A DNA stretch of 8,675 nt, from NCBI GenBank assembly GCA_018812395.1, contig JAHJDS010000057.1, positions 1 to 8,675 on the forward strand, read 5' to 3'. The DNA comes from Pseudomonadota bacterium. Lineage in GTDB: Bacteria; Desulfobacterota; Desulfarculia; Desulfarculales; JAHJDS01. Position 1 is the stretch's first letter. Every line of letters begins with the position of its first letter. The notes under the pieces were generated by a model. That model did no database searches and was not told where the DNA came from. It was given only the letters and a program-made list of their open reading frames with translations. Below, in pieces: positions 5,785-8,675 of the stretch. Both the position numbers and the translations under genes were made by a program.

Positions 5785-6778
5785 AGACGTCCTCGCCGCC
5801 CTTGATCACGATCTTGCCCTCTTTCTCGAGGCGGCGAGCGACTTGGATGACGTTCTGCTGGGCCCCCTCGACGTCGGACAGACGGACCGGACCCATGACC
5901 TCGAGGTCCTCCTGGATCATCGCCGCCGCCCGCTCGGAGACGTTGCTGAGGATCTTGTTCTTGAGTTCCTCCGAGGCGGTCTTGAGGGCCAGGGTCAGGT
6001 CCTCGTTCTTGACCTCCTTGAGGATGGACCGGATGCCCCGGTCGTCGATGACCAGCAGGTCGTCGAAGACGAACATCAACTGCCGGACCTCGTCGGCCAG
6101 CTCGGGATGTTCGTCCTCGAGGCGGCCGAAGATGCTGTCCTCGGTGGCCTTGTCCACCTGGTTGAGAATCTCGGCCACGCTCGTCACGCCGCCCAGGGAG
6201 CTGGAGTCCGCCGACTCGACGTTGAACACCTCTTCCTGGAGCGCGGTGTCGATCTCCTGGACCACCCCGGGGGTGACCGTGTCCAGGCTGGCCAGGCGCA
6301 GGACCACCTCGTACTGCAGCCCCTCGGGGAACTCGGTGATCACCTCGGCCGCCTTGTTCTTGGGCAGATGGGCCAGGATCACGGCGATAGTCTGGGGGTG
6401 CTCCCCCCGGATGAAGCTGGCCACGGTCCGCGAATCGACGTTTTTCAGGCGCTCGAAGGGCTCGGGCTCCTTGGACCGGTCCAGGGCCGTGATCATCTTG
6501 ACCGCGTCCTCGCCGGACATGGACCGGGTGATGGCCATCTTGGCCAGTTGTTCGCCGTCGAGCATCGGCACGCCGCTGCCCTCGAAATTGGACAGGAACT
6601 CCCCCATGACCCGTTCGGTCTTCTCGGGCGAGACGACCCCCAGCCGGGCCATGGTCCTGCTCAAGGCGGCCACCTCTTCCTCGCCGAGCTTGGAGAAGAG
6701 TTGGGCCGTGAACTCCTCGCCCAGGGCCACCGTCAACAGCGCCGCCTTGGTCAGGCCAGGGCTTTCATCGCCGGCCAT
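5777..6778 (-). CDS. fliG: Flagellar motor switch protein FliG
   Basis: FliG is the rotor protein that binds FliF through its N-terminus, FliM through its middle, and the stator through its C-terminus, generating torque. The product is 333 residues, the normal length. Seen: the N-terminal FliF-binding domain (1-100, KAALLTVALGEEFTAQLF), the EHPQ motif at 126-129 in GEHPQTIAVILAHL (FliM contact), the Gly-Gly hinge near 196-197 followed by VTSVAEILN, and the C-terminal charged torque helix near 229-256 (MFVFDDLLVIDDRGIRSILK), followed by ALKTASEELKNKILSNVSER. The protein ends KGGEDVFV, close to the usual GGEDxxV end. ATG at 6776-6778 lies one base past the fliF stop (TGACATG) with a G-rich ribosome site (AGGGGG) in the fliF tail. 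No defect is visible. Confidence 0.97.
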   Translation of the reverse strand: MAGDESPGLTKAALLTVALGEEFTAQLFSKLGEEEVAALSRTMARLGVVSPEKTERVMGEFLSNFEGSGVPMLDGEQLAKMAITRSMSGEDAVKMITALDRSKEPEPFERLKNVDSRTVASFIRGEHPQTIAVILAHLPKNKAAEVITEFPEGLQYEVVLRLASLDTVTPGVVQEIDTALQEEVFNVESADSSSLGGVTSVAEILNQVDKATEDSIFGRLEDEHPELADEVRQLMFVFDDLLVIDDRGIRSILKEVKNEDLTLALKTASEELKNKILSNVSERAAAMIQEDLEVMGPVRLSDVEGAQQNVIQVARRLEKEGKIVIKGGEDVFV

Positions 6779-6779
6779 G

Positions 6780-8354
6780 TCAGGCCCCCTGTTTCATCCA
6801 GGTGCGAATGATCTGCAGCGTCTTTTCCGGATCCTTCTTGGCCAACGCCAGGGCCCGCTCCCGGGGGGGTCTCTTCTCGGGAGGCCCCTCCAGGGCCGGG
6901 ACCCCTTCCTCGGCCCCGATCCGGGGAGGTGCCTCTATTCTAACCGGCTTGCCCGTCCACTTCAACAGGGGACGGACCACGAACAGGAAGAACAACACCA
7001 CGATCAGCACGGTGATGACCGGCTTGAGCCACCGCCGAATCATCCCTTCCAGGTCCAGCCCCGCCTCCACCTTGGCCGGCTCGGGGGCCAGGAACTGCAG
7101 GTTGTCCACCTGGAGCTGATCGCCGCGCTGGGCGTTAAAGCCGATGGCCCGGGCCACCAGCTGGCGCACTCGGCCCAAACGGGCCTGGGACAGGCCGACG
7201 AAACGCTTGACCGGCTTGCCCCCCGGACCCTTGGCCGTCCGGTAAGGGCCGTCGATGACCACGGCCACGTTCAGACGCCTGACCCGGCCCAGGGCGCTGA
7301 TGATCTGGGTCCGGGTCCGGCTGATCTCGAAGTTCGAGGTCTCGTTGTTACGGCTGCGCTTCATGGGCACCGAGCCGCCGGGCTGCCGGCCCAGGTTGCG
7401 CGAGGCCAGACGGAACCGGGTGTCCGGGGACCCCTTGGCCCGCACGGTCATGCCCTCGGAGGATTCGGTCGTCCGCTGTTCGGAGCGGAGCACGGTCCGG
7501 GGGTCGTACTGGTCGCGGACGATGCGCTGGCGGGTGAAGTCCAGATCGGCCCGAACGGTGGTCACCGCCCGGCCGGGACCGAACATCCGATCCATCAGGC
7601 TCTGGACCTTGTCCTTGAGGCGGCCCTCGAAGCGGCGCTGATAGGTGGCCTGGGTCAGGGTCAGCCGGGTCAGCGCGTCCTCGGGACCCTTCTTGTACAG
7701 GAGCCGGCCCCGGGTGTCGACGACCGTGATCCGCTCCGGGGTCAACCCCGGCACGGCCATGGCCACCAGGTGGACCACCGCCTCCACCTTCTCCGGTTCC
7801 AGCCGCCGCCCGGTGCGAAGCTTCAAGAAGACCGAGGCCGAGGGCTTTTTCTCCTCCTCGACGAACAGTGAATCCCGGGGCATGACGATGTGCACCCGGG
7901 CCCCGGCCACGGCGTCGAAGGCGCTGATGGTCCGGGCCAACTCACCCTGCAGGGCCCGAACGTAGTTGACCCGCTGGACGAACTGGGTGGTGCCCAGCTT
8001 GGTCTCGTTGAAGATCTCGAAGCCGACCCCGGCCCCCCGGGGCAGGCCCTCGCCGGCCAGGGCCAGCCGGGTCTCGTGGACCTTGCCCGCCTCGACCTCG
8101 ACGGTCCGGCCGCCCTGGGTCAGCTGGTAGGGGATCCGTCTGCTTTTAAGTTTTTCGACCACCACGGCCGCGTCCGGCGGGGACAGATTCGAGTAGAGGA
8201 CCTGGTAGTCCACCCGGTTGGCCCACACCAACAGCGCGATCAAACCGGCCACGGTCAGGATCAGCGTCCCGACGACCATCCCCTGACGCCCCGGCGTCAG
8301 GGTCTTGAAGATGCGCCAGAATTGTTCCCCGTAGTCTCTGAGTCGCCTCAACAC
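6780..8354 (-). CDS. fliF: Flagellar MS-ring protein FliF
   Basis: FliF assembles in the inner membrane as the MS ring that houses the export gate and carries FliG. The 524-residue product (from GTG 8354) fits the family. Seen, numbered from GTG 8354: a first membrane helix at about 26-45 (MVVGTLILTVAGLIALLVWA), the periplasmic ring-building regions (YQVLYSNLSPPDAAVVVEKL, then GTTQFVQRVNYVRALQGELA, then VRADLDFTRQ), a collar-like insertion rich in Arg/Ser near 285-345, a second membrane helix at about 434-455 (VITVLIVVLFFLFVVRPLL), and the cytoplasmic FliG-binding tail with ALAKKDPEKTLQIIRTWMKQ. Start: GTG at 8352-8354 has GAGGGG seven bases upstream. An in-frame GTG at 8369 would add five residues but has only a poorly spaced ribosome site. 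fliG follows after one base. Confidence 0.96.
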   Translation of the reverse strand: MLRRLRDYGEQFWRIFKTLTPGRQGMVVGTLILTVAGLIALLVWANRVDYQVLYSNLSPPDAAVVVEKLKSRRIPYQLTQGGRTVEVEAGKVHETRLALAGEGLPRGAGVGFEIFNETKLGTTQFVQRVNYVRALQGELARTISAFDAVAGARVHIVMPRDSLFVEEEKKPSASVFLKLRTGRRLEPEKVEAVVHLVAMAVPGLTPERITVVDTRGRLLYKKGPEDALTRLTLTQATYQRRFEGRLKDKVQSLMDRMFGPGRAVTTVRADLDFTRQRIVRDQYDPRTVLRSEQRTTESSEGMTVRAKGSPDTRFRLASRNLGRQPGGSVPMKRSRNNETSNFEISRTRTQIISALGRVRRLNVAVVIDGPYRTAKGPGGKPVKRFVGLSQARLGRVRQLVARAIGFNAQRGDQLQVDNLQFLAPEPAKVEAGLDLEGMIRRWLKPVITVLIVVLFFLFVVRPLLKWTGKPVRIEAPPRIGAEEGVPALEGPPEKRPPRERALALAKKDPEKTLQIIRTWMKQGA

Positions 8355-8361
8355 CTCTGTA

Positions 8362-8367
8362 CCCCTC
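8362..8367 (-). promoter_or_regulatory. Ribosome binding site that favours the inner fliF start
   Basis: Minus-strand GAGGGG ends seven bases before GTG 8354. The alternative GTG at 8369 overlaps the upstream side of this site and has only a GGA directly against it, so the inner start is preferred. Confidence 0.5.
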
Positions 8368-8369
8368 AC

Positions 8370-8483
8370 TTCCGGGCCGCCCGGCGCGGCCGGGGCGGCG
8401 ACGATCTCGGACCGGACGGCCGGCCCGCCCCTGTCGGCCCCCCCCGGCCGGGACGGTCGGGCCGGCGGTTCAAGGGCGGACCC
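8370..8483. other. GC-rich spacer between fliE and fliF with several inverted repeats
   Basis: This stretch has no gene. It holds GGCCGC (8375-8380) and GCGGCC (8386-8391) as short hairpin arms, and GCCGGCCCG (8419-8427) with CGGGCCGGC (8458-8466) as longer-range arms, plus a run of eight C on the plus strand (8438-8445). In so GC-rich a sequence such pairings arise easily. No T tract and no recognisable promoter is present. The simplest reading is a structured spacer within one transcript. Confidence 0.4.
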
Positions 8484-8675
8484 CTAGAATTGCATGCGCA
8501 TGATCTCCTGATAGGCGCTGATGACCTTGTTCCGGACGGCCATGGCCAGCCGGAATTGGACGTCGGCCTTCTCCAGGGCGATCATGGTCTCGTGTAGATA
8601 GTGGCTCTGGCCCACGGCCAGTTGTCGGGCGGCCCGGTCGGCCACCTGCTGGGAGGCGTTGAGTTCCTCCAGATA
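8484..8675 (-). CDS. fliE: Flagellar hook-basal body protein FliE (3' part, runs off right edge)
   Basis: FliE is a small exported protein that joins the MS ring to the proximal rod and is the first rod component assembled. The window encodes its last 63 residues (the family is about 100-110). Seen: YLEELNASQQVADRAARQLA, then HETMIALEKADVQFRLAMAV and the signature ending RNKVISAYQEIMRMQF, almost identical in pattern to the AYQEIMRM(Q/P)(I/V/F) end of known FliE proteins. The stop is TAG at 8484-8486. Its position before fliF matches the common flgB-flgC-fliE-fliF order; flgB and flgC would lie beyond the right edge, which I cannot see. Confidence 0.95.
   Translation of the reverse strand, partial: YLEELNASQQVADRAARQLAVGQSHYLHETMIALEKADVQFRLAMAVRNKVISAYQEIMRMQF

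Noticed and set aside
5802..7871. 689-residue plus-strand open frame across fliG and fliF
   Set aside because: It is antisense to fliG and fliF, with no recognisable motif; composition changes where the underlying gene changes, which marks a shadow frame.
1..8675. CRISPR arrays, tRNAs, insertion sequences, phage or defence genes
   Set aside because: No spaced direct repeats, tRNA-like folds, transposase motifs or terminal repeats were seen; flagellar genes account for nearly all of the sequence.

Overview
The window is one continuous block of flagellar basal-body, export and hook genes, all read from the minus strand. In transcription order (right to left) it holds fliE (3' part only), fliF, fliG, fliH, fliI, fliJ, a motE-like gene, fliK and flgD (5' part only). 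The DNA is very GC-rich, with strong G/C preference at third codon positions. As a result the plus strand carries several very long but spurious open frames. The gene order, a MotE-type gene directly after fliJ and a probable RpoN promoter before the hook genes fit a flagellated Gram-negative bacterium. A Desulfobacterota-like (deltaproteobacterial) genome is my best guess, but the window has no phylogenetic marker that settles it.

Layout: 8484-8675 is the end of fliE. A GC-rich spacer of about 115-130 bp follows, then fliF (6780-8354), fliG (5777-6778), fliH (4894-5784), fliI (3575-4894) and fliJ (3109-3567). From fliF to fliJ the genes touch, overlap or lie within 7 bp of each other, as in a translationally coupled operon. 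The motE-like gene starts inside the 3' end of fliJ and appears frameshifted after a 25-residue membrane anchor. Next comes the only sizeable non-coding gap (2196-2454), which is clearly more AT-rich than its surroundings. It holds a perfect hairpin, a probable intrinsic terminator and a near-consensus sigma-54 promoter. Then come fliK (549-2195) and the first 178 codons of flgD (1-536).

How they work together: FliF forms the MS ring, FliE joins it to the rod, and FliG is the torque-generating rotor protein bound to FliF. FliH, FliI and FliJ form the ATPase complex of the flagellar type III export apparatus. The MotE-like protein probably acts at the stator or envelope. FlgD caps the growing hook and FliK measures hook length and switches export specificity. 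The terminator plus sigma-54 promoter suggests that fliK-flgD (and presumably flgE beyond the left edge) form a separate, later-expressed unit, consistent with hook genes following the MS ring and export genes in a flagellar hierarchy.

I found no mobile element, CRISPR array, RNA gene or unknown multi-gene system. The points most worth a second look are the motE frameshift, the sigma-54 promoter and terminator that split the cluster, and a roughly 55-residue tandem repeat in the ruler region of FliK.
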